Both the position numbers and the translations under genes were made by a program. Of a stretch of 64,000 bases of DNA, positions 1-7,805 are shown in pieces. Positions within the stretch are counted from its first letter, which is position 1; each line of letters starts with the position of its first letter. Below the pieces are notes generated by a model. It made no database searches. It was not told the origin of the DNA and saw only the letters and a program-made list of their open reading frames with translations. The DNA comes from Prevotella sp. (GTDB taxonomy: Bacteria > Bacteroidota > Bacteroidia > Bacteroidales > Bacteroidaceae): positions 51,493 through 115,492 of the forward strand of contig JAFPZD010000072.1 in the NCBI GenBank assembly GCA_017417465.1, in the 5' to 3' direction.

Positions 1-1179
1 CGTACGCAGCGCCAAGACACTGCTTACAGTTACGGTCGCTACCTGCACCAATATATCAGCGAGATTCGTCAGAAGGGCGCCCACCCAATCCTGATGTCGC
101 TGACGCCGCGCAATGCCTACGACGAGAAGGGCAGGATCGTGCGCAAGCCTCAGACGGAGTGGGCGGCCTACATCGCCGCTACCGAGGGTGTGCCCTTCGT
201 TGACCTGAACGACATCAGCGGCAAAGAGCTCGACTCGTTCAGCCGCTGGAAGGTGGACTACCACTTCTTAGGCGATAAGATACACACCTCGAAGTTCGGC
301 GCCGAGATGAATGCCCATAGTGCCTATCTGGGTATTGTGCAGAGTAACAACCCACAGCTGAAGGCACTCATGAAATTCATGCCCATACCCAACAAGACCA
401 TTTGGAACGTGGACCGCCTCAGCGGCAAGCCCGTGGTCTGGTTCACAGGCGACTCGACGGTGAAGAACGCCGACAACGACGAGGACGGCATGTGGGGCTG
501 GGCATCGCAGGCCAGCACCGTGTTCGATGAGAGCAAGATACAGCTGGTCAACGCTGCCCGTGCCGGACGCTCGACACGCTCTTTCATCCGCGAGGGACTG
601 TGGGATGCCGTCTATCAGGCACTTAAGCCTGGCGACTTCGTCACCATCCAGTTCGGCCATAACGACATCTGTCCCATAACCGACCAGAAGGCACGGGGCG
701 TGATTCCCGGTACAAAGGACACGCTGCATGTCTTTAAAATGGACAACGGTACTTACGAGGTGGTCTATTCGTTCGGCTGGTACCTGAAGAAGATGATTGA
801 CGACTGCCGCGAAAAGGGTGCCACGCCCATCCTCGTCTCGCTGACGCCACGCAACGAGTGGCCCGGAGGCAAGGTGGAGCGCCGCGATGACACCTATGGT
901 CGCTGGTATCGCGAGGTTGTGGAACAGACGGGCGTTGCCTTCATCGACATGCACAACATCAGTGCCGACTTCCTCGACAAGAAGTTCGCCGTGAAATCGC
1001 TGCCCGCCGATAAGGAGAAAGCCCGTGAGAAGGTGGCCGCCATCAAGGAAAAAGCCGGCAACAAGTATTTCAAGAAAGACCACACCCACACCTCCAAACT
1101 CGGTGCGCAGATGAACGCCCAGTCGTTTGCCAAAGGCCTGCGACAGATTGGCAGCCCGCTGGCAAACTACCTGAAGTAG
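1..1179 (+). CDS. Rhamnogalacturonan acetylesterase-type SGNH/GDSL hydrolase, tandem domains, 5' end cut by window
   Basis: The reading frame is open from base 1, so the gene starts upstream of the window. The protein shows the end of one SGNH esterase domain, with a D-x-x-H catalytic pair in GDKIHTSKFGAEMNA, and then a complete second one. The second has the GDS nucleophile block (WFTGDSTVKNA), the oxyanion block (IQFGHND) and a terminal DHTHTSKLGAQMNA D-x-x-H. Repeated phrases such as ILxSLTPRN occur in both halves, which points to internal duplication. Enzymes of this family remove acetyl groups from pectic or other plant polysaccharides, usually in the periplasm or at the surface. The substrate is inferred from the family. 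The signal peptide, if any, lies outside the window. A run of short ACTCCTA repeats follows the stop codon. Confidence 0.85.
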   Translation, partial: RTQRQDTAYSYGRYLHQYISEIRQKGAHPILMSLTPRNAYDEKGRIVRKPQTEWAAYIAATEGVPFVDLNDISGKELDSFSRWKVDYHFLGDKIHTSKFGAEMNAHSAYLGIVQSNNPQLKALMKFMPIPNKTIWNVDRLSGKPVVWFTGDSTVKNADNDEDGMWGWASQASTVFDESKIQLVNAARAGRSTRSFIREGLWDAVYQALKPGDFVTIQFGHNDICPITDQKARGVIPGTKDTLHVFKMDNGTYEVVYSFGWYLKKMIDDCREKGATPILVSLTPRNEWPGGKVERRDDTYGRWYREVVEQTGVAFIDMHNISADFLDKKFAVKSLPADKEKAREKVAAIKEKAGNKYFKKDHTHTSKLGAQMNAQSFAKGLRQIGSPLANYLK

Positions 1180-1238
1180 ACATACAGGTTAAGAACTCCT
1201 AACTCCTAACTCCTCCCTCCTAACTTCTCCCTCCTAAC

Positions 1239-2039
1239 TCATTTCAGCACCGTGGCGCGCAGGATGCGCACGTCGTCCACGGGCCGGTCGTAGTCATCGG
1301 TGAAGACGTGCTGTATACGGTCGACGACGTCAAGGCCACCGATGACCTCGCCAAAGACCGTGTACTGGCCGTCTAAATGCGGTGTGCCTCCCACGTGCCG
1401 GTAAGTGTCGATCTGTTCGGCTGTAAGCACCACTTCGCCATTAGTCATCTTGTCAAGGCGCTGCTGCATCTTTGCCAAGTCCTGCGATGAGAACGTCTTT
1501 CCCCAGACAATGTAGAACTGGCAGCCACTGCTGCGCCGTTCGGGGTTCACGTCGTCGCCCTCGCGGGCCATGGCGATGACGCCACGCCGGTGGTAGTGGC
1601 GCAGGGTGCGGGTGGTGTTGCTGGAATTTCCAGGTTTTCCAGGTTCTCCGGAACTTCCGGGCTTTCCTGTTTCATCAGCGAAGAACTCCGGCGCTATTGT
1701 GTAGCCAATATCACCCTCGCCCAACTCGATGCCAGGCGCAGCGTGGCGACTGTCGGGGTCGCCGCCCTGAATCATGAAATTAGGAATGACGCGGTGGAAG
1801 AGCAGCGAGTCGTAGAAGTGCTCGCCTACCAACCGTAAGAAGTTGTCAGTATGCAGCGGCGTGTCGTCGTAGAGCAGCAGCGTGATATTACCCTCAGTGG
1901 TTTCAAGCAGTACGCAGTGGCTCTGTGCATGGGTGAGCGAGAGGGGCCACATGAGCATGGTTGTCAACAACACCCATACCATTCTTACATGCCTAACCAT
2001 CAGCACATTCATCATTTGTTTCATCGTCAATTTCTCCAT
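1239..2039 (-). CDS. Cyclophilin-type peptidyl-prolyl cis-trans isomerase, exported
   Basis: This is a 266-aa protein with the cyclophilin core: FHRVIPNFMIQGGD, then ARxGDDVNPERRSSGCQFYIVWG, then FGEVIGGLDVVDRI. An N-terminal hydrophobic stretch ending in THAQS looks like a signal peptide, so it should act on prolyl bonds of proteins in the periplasm. Several in-frame ATGs precede the signal peptide. The first is used here, but the MKQMMNVLMV or MVRHVRM methionine could be the real start. Residues about 122-140 are a Gly/Pro/Ser-rich insertion (GKPGSSGEPGKPGNSSN) coded by a roughly 9-10 bp GGAA/TTCC repeat, placed in a loop of the fold. It is flanked on both sides by ACTCCTA repeat spacers, and its nearest neighbour upstream on the same strand is the MATE gene. 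Confidence 0.88.
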   Translation of the reverse strand: MEKLTMKQMMNVLMVRHVRMVWVLLTTMLMWPLSLTHAQSHCVLLETTEGNITLLLYDDTPLHTDNFLRLVGEHFYDSLLFHRVIPNFMIQGGDPDSRHAAPGIELGEGDIGYTIAPEFFADETGKPGSSGEPGKPGNSSNTTRTLRHYHRRGVIAMAREGDDVNPERRSSGCQFYIVWGKTFSSQDLAKMQQRLDKMTNGEVVLTAEQIDTYRHVGGTPHLDGQYTVFGEVIGGLDVVDRIQHVFTDDYDRPVDDVRILRATVLK

Positions 2040-2163
2040 TTATCATTCCCTCCTAACTCCTCACTCCTAATTCCTAACTCCTAACTCCTCCCTCCTAACT
2101 CCTCCTAACTCCTCCTAACTCCTAATTCCTCACTCCTAACTCCTAACTCCTCACTCCTCACTC

Positions 2164-3633
2164 CTAACTCCTCTCCAGTTTTTTATTCCAGTTGCCCATG
2201 AAGAGACGGACGAGGAAGATGATGCCGCGGAAGGTCAGCTCCGTAGCCATGGCAATCCATACGCCTTGCAGACCGTAGCGGGTGGCGAGCCAGGCAGCCA
2301 GCGTCAGACGCACGCCCCACATCGAGGCGAGGCTCATGGCAGCCGGCTTCAGCGTGTCGCCGGCACCGATGAATACGCCGTTGGCCACGATGGAGGCAGC
2401 GAACATCGGCTCGGCCCATGCCTCAATGCGCAGCACGGCAGAGCCTTCGGCAACGACCTCTTCGACAGGCGACATCATCATCATCAGTTCTGGGGCAAAC
2501 ACCCACATCAGCACACCCATCACCGTCATACAGGCGATGCCCAAGGCCACCGACATGTGGGCCAGCGAGCGTGTAAGCAGCCGCTGTCCGGCGCCAATGC
2601 CCTGTCCGACGAGCGTTGTGGCTGCCTCGGCAATGCCATAGCCCGGCATGTAGCAGAGGCTCTCGACGGTAATCGCCAGCGAGTTGGCAGCGATGGCCAC
2701 CGTTCCCAACGGTGCCACGATGATGGTTCCCACGACGTAGGCGCCACCTGTCAACAGGTGTTGCAGTCCCATGGGTGCTCCAATCTTGAAGGCCGTGTGC
2801 ACCACGTCGGCGGTGGGACGGAACCTTTTTAGTGAATAGTTTTTAGTGAATAGTGAATAGTTATGGAGACGGACAGAGTCTTGGCGCACTTTATTGTAAC
2901 CATAACTATTCACTTTAAACTTTTCACTATTCACTTTGTTAAACAGTCTCAGCATATCACTCCGGCAGAGCAGGAAGTAGAGCATCAGCCCAGCAGTGAC
3001 GAACTCAGCGAGGCCAGTGCCAATGGCGGCACCCATGACGCCCATGCCCAGCCGATAGATAAACACATAGTTGAACGCCACGTCGAGACAGCACATCAGG
3101 ATGTTCAGTGCCGACGGCACCTTCATGTTACCCGAGCACTTCAGCATGGAGCCTGCCAGACCTTCCATCTGGAAGAAGATGCCGAAGACGCCAATGAGCA
3201 TGAAGTAGATCGACGCATCGCGGGCAATCTCCTCACTACCGCCGAGCCAGTAAGGCAGCTGCTGGTGAATAGCAATGCACCCCACCATGAGCATCACGCT
3301 CCACAGCAGGGCACACACCAGCGACTGCCGCAGCACGCGGCGCGCTCCCTCAAAGTCTTTAGCACCGATGAAGTGGGCTACCTGGACAGAGAAGCCCATG
3401 TTGCAGGCCGATGCCAGTCCGCCCAACAGCCATGTCGACGACTCCACCAGTCCGATGGCGGCGGTGGCGCGTGCGCCAAGGTGTCCCACCATCGATGCAT
3501 CGATGAAGAACATCACCGTGGCCGATATCTGCGCCAGAATGCTGGGCACCGAAAGCTGCACGATGAGGTGCATCTTCTCCTGGCGGGTCATCGGCCGGCC
3601 GTCGCGAATGTACGAGAGGAGGTCTTTTGCCAT
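2164..3633 (-). CDS. MATE family multidrug/cation efflux transporter with repeat-coded central loop
   Basis: This is a 489-aa polytopic membrane protein with the MATE fold. The N-lobe has FFIDASMVGHLGARATAAIGL, and a related block in the C-lobe has LGTVAIAANSLAITVES. Family members export drugs or other organic cations by Na+ or H+ antiport. Usual length is about 440-460 aa. The excess is explained by about 40 residues (around 229-270, rich in N, S, K and Y) coded by an inverted-repeat element at 2824-2945, between the two six-helix lobes where a cytoplasmic loop is expected. Only 22 bp separate it from the flotillin stop codon, so the two are probably co-transcribed. The spacer downstream is made of ACTCCTA repeats. 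Confidence 0.92.
   Translation of the reverse strand: MAKDLLSYIRDGRPMTRQEKMHLIVQLSVPSILAQISATVMFFIDASMVGHLGARATAAIGLVESSTWLLGGLASACNMGFSVQVAHFIGAKDFEGARRVLRQSLVCALLWSVMLMVGCIAIHQQLPYWLGGSEEIARDASIYFMLIGVFGIFFQMEGLAGSMLKCSGNMKVPSALNILMCCLDVAFNYVFIYRLGMGVMGAAIGTGLAEFVTAGLMLYFLLCRSDMLRLFNKVNSEKFKVNSYGYNKVRQDSVRLHNYSLFTKNYSLKRFRPTADVVHTAFKIGAPMGLQHLLTGGAYVVGTIIVAPLGTVAIAANSLAITVESLCYMPGYGIAEAATTLVGQGIGAGQRLLTRSLAHMSVALGIACMTVMGVLMWVFAPELMMMMSPVEEVVAEGSAVLRIEAWAEPMFAASIVANGVFIGAGDTLKPAAMSLASMWGVRLTLAAWLATRYGLQGVWIAMATELTFRGIIFLVRLFMGNWNKKLERS
2824..2945. repeat. Palindromic TAGTGAA repeat element inside the MATE gene
   Basis: The left arm holds copies of TTAGTGAATAGT, and the right arm carries the reverse complement (ACTATTCACTTT repeats). 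The unique centre of about 35 bp includes GACGGACAGAGTCTTGG. The element keeps the MATE frame open and adds about 40 residues. Its boundaries are approximate. Confidence 0.75.
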
Positions 3634-3655
3634 GGGCGTTTCAGGGCCTCACGCG

Positions 3656-5152
3656 TTACTTGTCTTTCTTGCCAAGGAGGTTGTCGGCGGCATCGCGGGC
3701 CTCGTCGTTGAGGTTGACGTTACGGGTCGTCTTGGCCTCGATGGTGCCAGCACGCATGATGTCGGCCATGTCGACGCCCGTGGCACTCTTCAGCACGTCG
3801 AACGCCTGCTTGATGGCGATAGGTACGTTGCCCGAGACGGCGGCGATGCCCTGTCCGTCACCGCTGCTGTAGATGTTCACATCCTTGATGGCAGCAATGG
3901 GCTTGGCCACGTTCTCTACTACCTGCGGCAGCACCTCGATCATCATCTGCATGACGGCGGCATTGTTATACTTCTTGTAAGCCTCGGCCTTGCGGTCCAT
4001 GGCCAGGGCCTCGGCCTCACCCTTCTTCTGGATGGCGTAGGCCTCGGCCTCACCCTTGGCCTTGATACCGATGGCCTCCTGTTCCAGGCGGTAGCGGGCG
4101 GCGTCCGACTCGGCGTTCTGGGCCAGTGCGCGCTGCTCGGCCTCGTACTTCTGTGCCTCGGCAATGCGCTTGCGCTGTTCCAGGTCGGCGGCGGCGTTCT
4201 TCTCAATCTTGTACTTGTCGGCATCAGCCTGCTTCTCAATCTCGGCGGCCAGCTGGTTCTGCTTAATCTCAATCTGTTCGCGCGAGAGGATCTGCTGGCG
4301 CTTGGTCTTCTCAATCTCGGCCTCGACGGTCTTGATGTTGATGGTCTTCTGCTGCTCCTGCTGCTGAATGGCGTAGGCAGCGTCGGCGTCGGCCTGTGCC
4401 GTGTCGGCCTGCAGTTTCAGGGCGGCGCGCTTCAGTGCCAGGTCGTTGTTCTTCACGGCGATGGCCGTGTCGGCATCCACGCGGGCGTCGTTGGCGTCCT
4501 TGTCGGCCTTCGATACCTCAATCTTCACGTCGCGTTCGGCAACGGCGCGGTTGATGGCGGCGTCCTTCTTAATCTTTGCCGTGTTGTCAGCACCGAGGTC
4601 ACGGATCAGACCTTCGCGGTCGGTGACGTTCTGGATGTTGCACGAGATAATCTCGATACCGAGCTTGGCCATGTCGGGCTGTGCCTTCGTCATCACCTGG
4701 TCCGAGAAACCGTCACGGTCGGTGTTCAGCGAGCGCAGGTCCAGCGTACCGATGATTTCACGCATGTTACCCTGCAGCGAGTCCTGCAGCTGCTCGGCAA
4801 TCTCCTCCGGCCGCATGTTCAGGAAGTTCTTAGCGGCCAGACGAGTGCCCTCGTTGGTAGGCGTCACGCGGATCTTTGCCACGGCGTCAACATCGACGTT
4901 GATGAAGTCGTTCGTCGGCACGCTCTCCTCAGTCTTGATGTCAACGGTGATCTGACCGAGGTACACCTTGTCGAGGCGCTCAAGGAAAGGCACGCGGAAG
5001 CCACCCTTACCGATGAGCACGCGCGGCTGACGCGACAAGCCAGAGATGATAAAGGCCGACGAGGGCGGGGCCTTGACATAAGAGATGAACAACACGAATA
5101 CGAGCAGCAGAATGGCTACTGCAATGATGGCGTAAAGGGTGAATGGTTCCAT
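3656..5152 (-). CDS. Flotillin-like SPFH domain protein
   Basis: This is a 498-aa protein with an N-terminal transmembrane segment (residues about 6-26). The SPFH/band 7 domain follows (VLIGKGGFRVPFLERLDKVYLG...VDVDAVAKIRV). A long charged coiled coil rich in A, E and K then runs over residues about 200-400 (AEAYAIQKKGEAEALAMDRKAEA), as in flotillins and YuaF/YqiK-type proteins. These proteins form large oligomeric cages or scaffolds in membrane microdomains. The partner is unknown here. A TATCTTTG promoter box lies 31 nt upstream of the start codon on the minus strand, divergent from the next gene. Probably the first gene of an operon with the MATE exporter. Confidence 0.93.
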   Translation of the reverse strand: MEPFTLYAIIAVAILLLVFVLFISYVKAPPSSAFIISGLSRQPRVLIGKGGFRVPFLERLDKVYLGQITVDIKTEESVPTNDFINVDVDAVAKIRVTPTNEGTRLAAKNFLNMRPEEIAEQLQDSLQGNMREIIGTLDLRSLNTDRDGFSDQVMTKAQPDMAKLGIEIISCNIQNVTDREGLIRDLGADNTAKIKKDAAINRAVAERDVKIEVSKADKDANDARVDADTAIAVKNNDLALKRAALKLQADTAQADADAAYAIQQQEQQKTINIKTVEAEIEKTKRQQILSREQIEIKQNQLAAEIEKQADADKYKIEKNAAADLEQRKRIAEAQKYEAEQRALAQNAESDAARYRLEQEAIGIKAKGEAEAYAIQKKGEAEALAMDRKAEAYKKYNNAAVMQMMIEVLPQVVENVAKPIAAIKDVNIYSSGDGQGIAAVSGNVPIAIKQAFDVLKSATGVDMADIMRAGTIEAKTTRNVNLNDEARDAADNLLGKKDK

Positions 5153-5183
5153 ACTTTTCGGGATTTAGTTAAGATTTGAATCG

Positions 5184-5191
5184 CAAAGATA
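5184..5191 (-). promoter_or_regulatory. Bacteroidota -7 promoter box for the flotillin operon
   Basis: Reading the minus strand gives TATCTTTG, a match to the TAnnTTTG consensus, 31 nt before the flotillin ATG. No clear -33 TTTG was assigned. Confidence 0.6.
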
Positions 5192-5255
5192 GCCAAAAAC
5201 CCTGAGACGGCCAAAACTTTTGCAGGAAAAGTGCGGAAAATAACGTTTTTTTTCG

Positions 5256-5263
5256 TACCTTTG
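5256..5263 (+). promoter_or_regulatory. -7 promoter box TACCTTTG only 8 nt from the start codon
   Basis: TACCTTTG is followed after 8 nt by the ATG at 5272. With the transcription start expected about 4-7 nt after the box, the mRNA would have almost no leader and no room for a Shine-Dalgarno site. Confidence 0.6.
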
Positions 5264-5271
5264 CGCCCGTT

Positions 5272-5931
5272 ATGAATCAGAACCAGTGGAAAGAGAACCT
5301 CATCATTGCCGATGCTGACTACATCGACCGCACCGCCTTCGACCTCATTGTCAACTTCGAGCGCATGCTCGGACGCCGCGTACAGCAAGCCGACCTGCCA
5401 CGGTGGTTAGAGTGCCTCGCCCTCGACGGCGGGCTACGCCCATCGTCCGAGGAGCACGCCACCACCGCCGATGATCAGCAGACACAGGTGGTGCTCATCT
5501 ACCCCCAAGGCCGTCAGCGCCTGGCAAACTTCCTCCCCGCCGACCTTTGCGCCCTGAACGGTCAGGCGTTCGCGGGTCCCCTCGGCGAGTTCCTCATCTC
5601 GGCCGTCGAGAATCCCTCCCACGCCCTCACTGGCGGTAGCGACTATCTCACCGACGCCGTGCTCATGGCCTGCCGCCAGTCCGAGGTACGCCGCATCATG
5701 GTCGTACCCGGAGAGCAACAATATAATAATGTTCGCGCGAAGCTCCTCGCCCTCGACAGTGAGCTGACTGCCCACGGCGGCACCTCGCTCGCCACGCAGA
5801 AAAGCCTGACGCTCTTCGCCATGCAGCCACTACCAGGCGGTCCCTTCCGTCAGGAGCTGCTCGGCTACTCGCTGATGGCCGCCCTCAACATTCGCGGCGA
5901 CGAAGTCACCGCCAAACTCCCCAATTCCTAA
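5272..5931 (+). CDS. Conserved Bacteroidales protein of unknown function (DUF6621-like)
   Basis: This is a 219-aa soluble protein without signal peptide or membrane helix. The opening ENLIIADADYIDRTAFDLIVNFERMLGRR is the kind of N-terminus I associate with the Bacteroidales-only family DUF6621. That assignment comes from memory and is not certain. No catalytic motif is obvious. It is transcribed alone, divergently from flotillin, from a promoter box 8 nt before the ATG. An ACTCCTA repeat spacer of about 110 bp separates it from the mscS-like gene, and the last codons (KLPNS, from CTCCCCAATTCC) run straight into that repeat. Confidence 0.75.
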   Translation: MNQNQWKENLIIADADYIDRTAFDLIVNFERMLGRRVQQADLPRWLECLALDGGLRPSSEEHATTADDQQTQVVLIYPQGRQRLANFLPADLCALNGQAFAGPLGEFLISAVENPSHALTGGSDYLTDAVLMACRQSEVRRIMVVPGEQQYNNVRAKLLALDSELTAHGGTSLATQKSLTLFAMQPLPGGPFRQELLGYSLMAALNIRGDEVTAKLPNS

Positions 5932-6043
5932 CTCCTCACTCCTAACTCCTAACTTCCAACTCCTCCCTCCTAACTCCCAACTCCTCCCTCCTCACTCCTA
6001 ACTCCTAACTCCTAACACCTAACTCCTAACTCCTCCTAACTCC
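5930..6043. repeat. ACTCCTA-type tandem repeat spacer
   Basis: This spacer is an imperfect run of the 7-bp unit AACTCCT with variants (CACTCCT, CCCTCCT) filling the gap between the 219-aa gene and the MscS gene. The same family occurs at 1194-1238, 2046-2176, 6893-6930, 7660-7700, 7790-7856, 19978-20062, 41403-41475 and 57640-57870, in both orientations. Confidence 0.85.
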
Positions 6044-6892
6044 ATGTCTCCCTTCACTCCCGAAACCCTATCCATGCTGGCCCAGTGGGCCCTCAGTTTC
6101 TGCAAGAACGCCCTTGTTGCACTTGTCGTCTATTTCATTGGTCGTTGGCTCATTAAGTGGCTCACGCGCCTCGTCACCAAGCTGCTGCAGCGCAGCAATG
6201 TCGAACCCTCGCTTTACACGTTCCTCACGAGCATTGTCAGCGTCGTGCTGTGGCTGACGCTTATCATCATCATCGTTTCCATCCTCGGCATCGAGACCTC
6301 CTCGTTCATCGCCCTCTTCGCCTCGGCAGGCATGGCCATCGGCATGGCCCTCAGCGGCACGCTGCAGAACTTTGCCGGCGGCGTGATGATACTACTCTTC
6401 AAGCCCTTCCGTGTGGGCGACTACATCGAGGCCCAGGGGTATGCCGGCACAGTGAAAGAGATACAGATTTTCAACACCATCATCCGCACCCCCGATGCCC
6501 AGACGGTCATCATCCCCAACGGCGGACTCTCCACAGGCTCCATGAAGAACTACTCCTCCGAGCCTTACCGCCGTGTCGACCTCGAATTTCAGTTTGCCTA
6601 CGGTGCCGACTACGAGGAGGTGCGCCAGGCCATCCTCGACATTCAGCGCCAGCAGCCACTCATCCTTCAGGAGCCCGTCGCTGACTCACCCGTCGTGGCT
6701 GCTCCCTGGACAGGCCTGAAGCAGCTGGGCGACAGCGGCGTCGTCATAGCCACCCGCTCGTGGTGCCGCAGTGCCGACTACTGGACGGTCTTCTACTATC
6801 TCAACGAGACCGTCTACCAACAGCTGCGCTCACGCGGTTTCATGTTCCCATTCAACCGCATGGACGTCACCATCTTGAATAAGCATGAGTGA
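6044..6892 (+). CDS. Small-conductance mechanosensitive channel, MscS family
   Basis: This 282-aa protein matches the length of E. coli MscS (286 aa). Three hydrophobic segments are followed by the signature TM3 (FIALFASAGMAIGMALSGTLQNFAGGVMIL) and the beta domain (FRVGDYIEAQGYAGTVKEI...TVIIPNG). It opens on membrane tension and releases solutes during hypo-osmotic shock in the inner membrane. The C-terminal part (YRRVDLEFQFAYGADY...) is the usual alpha/beta domain. The start follows the repeat spacer directly, with no clear ribosome binding site. A gene-free repeat region of about 900 bp follows. Confidence 0.95.
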   Translation: MSPFTPETLSMLAQWALSFCKNALVALVVYFIGRWLIKWLTRLVTKLLQRSNVEPSLYTFLTSIVSVVLWLTLIIIIVSILGIETSSFIALFASAGMAIGMALSGTLQNFAGGVMILLFKPFRVGDYIEAQGYAGTVKEIQIFNTIIRTPDAQTVIIPNGGLSTGSMKNYSSEPYRRVDLEFQFAYGADYEEVRQAILDIQRQQPLILQEPVADSPVVAAPWTGLKQLGDSGVVIATRSWCRSADYWTVFYYLNETVYQQLRSRGFMFPFNRMDVTILNKHE

Positions 6893-7805
6893 GGAGGGAA
6901 GGAGTGAGGAGTAAAGGAGTAAAGGAGGTAAAGTAGAATACTCTACCGCACTGAGTTCCAGCAAAAGGAGCAGTGGTGATGTTACTCTTTATACACATTT
7001 CTGGGGCACCCGATGCCTACGGCATCCATTTCATTTACACAGATGTGTAGAAGACCATCTCATATAGGAGGACGGAGTGATAAGTCCAGGTCAACTTGTA
7101 TATCATTCCTTAAAGTTTTTGGGCAAAAACGATTCAACCCTTCACTTCAACATATACTGCTGTATTTCAGGTAGTTACGGTGAAGGGTTTTAGATAGCTC
7201 TTTCTTTGGGTAAGAAAGTGCCTTTTGGGTGTCTGACTCTCGGGGTTTACAACCTAATTCTCGGGTTTTACGATCTGATTCTCGGGTTTTACGATTTAAT
7301 TCTCGGGTTTTACGATCTGATTCTCGGGTTTTACGATTTAATTCTCGGGTTTTAGAAAAGAAAACGCCTGCTTTTTGGCACGTAAGTCATAAGGTTTACG
7401 ACATGAAAACACCATACTTACGACATGAAAACACCATACTTACGAGAAGACAACAAGACAACTTCTATGATAGAGACAACAAGACATCAAGACAACATCA
7501 ATGATAGGGGAATACGTTCTCTGCGTGGCGCTGCGTCTTCAAAGCTAGGGGAAAATGTGATGCTGAGTCTCAGCTAAAAGAACCCTTCACCAGAACAGGC
7601 TTGCAATGAGGCGGTTACAGAGGAATGTGAAGGGTTGCAAGATTACTGCTTACAGAAAAGTAAAGGAGGAAAGGAGTTGAGGAGTTGGGGAGGTAAAGTA
7701 GAATACCTCTACTACTCTGAGAACCAGCAAAAGTAGCGCAGGCGATGTGTATAAAGAGCACTGGTAATGTGGGATATATCTATCCTACTTTACCTCCACA
7801 TCTCC
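6893..7805. repeat. Gene-free composite repeat block
   Basis: The block carries no convincing gene. In order it holds: ACTCCTA-type repeats; a 43-45 bp direct repeat (6927-6969, again at 7691-7735, sharing GGTAAAGTAGAATA and CCAGCAAAAG); an inverted repeat AACCCTTCAC...GTGAAGGGTT (7136-7145 with 7180-7189); a 21-bp tandem array (7238-7362); short ACGACATGAAAACACC direct repeats (about 7400-7440); CAAGACAAC repeats; a second copy of the same inverted repeat (7581-7590 with 7627-7636); and the second flanking direct repeat. The ordered symmetry suggests a composite element. Confidence 0.7.
7238..7362. repeat. 21-bp tandem array, six copies
   Basis: The core TCTCGGGTTTTACGAT recurs with TCTCGG at 7238, 7259, 7280, 7301, 7322 and 7343, an exact 21-bp step. 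Units alternate between the endings CTGAT and TTAAT. The short ORF over it is a by-product of the period being a multiple of three. Confidence 0.9.

Noticed and set aside
3275-5179. 634-aa plus-strand ORF opposite flotillin and MATE
   Set aside because: Antisense shadow of two well-recognised genes; composition (L/G/V/H-rich) is typical of the reverse frame.
6960-7130. Possible tRNA or small RNA gene in the repeat block
   Set aside because: No T-arm GGTTCRA motif or cloverleaf could be formed by eye.
7229-7504. 91-aa ORF of SRVLRFN-type repeats
   Set aside because: Only the product of a 21-bp tandem array whose period is a multiple of three; no start signals.
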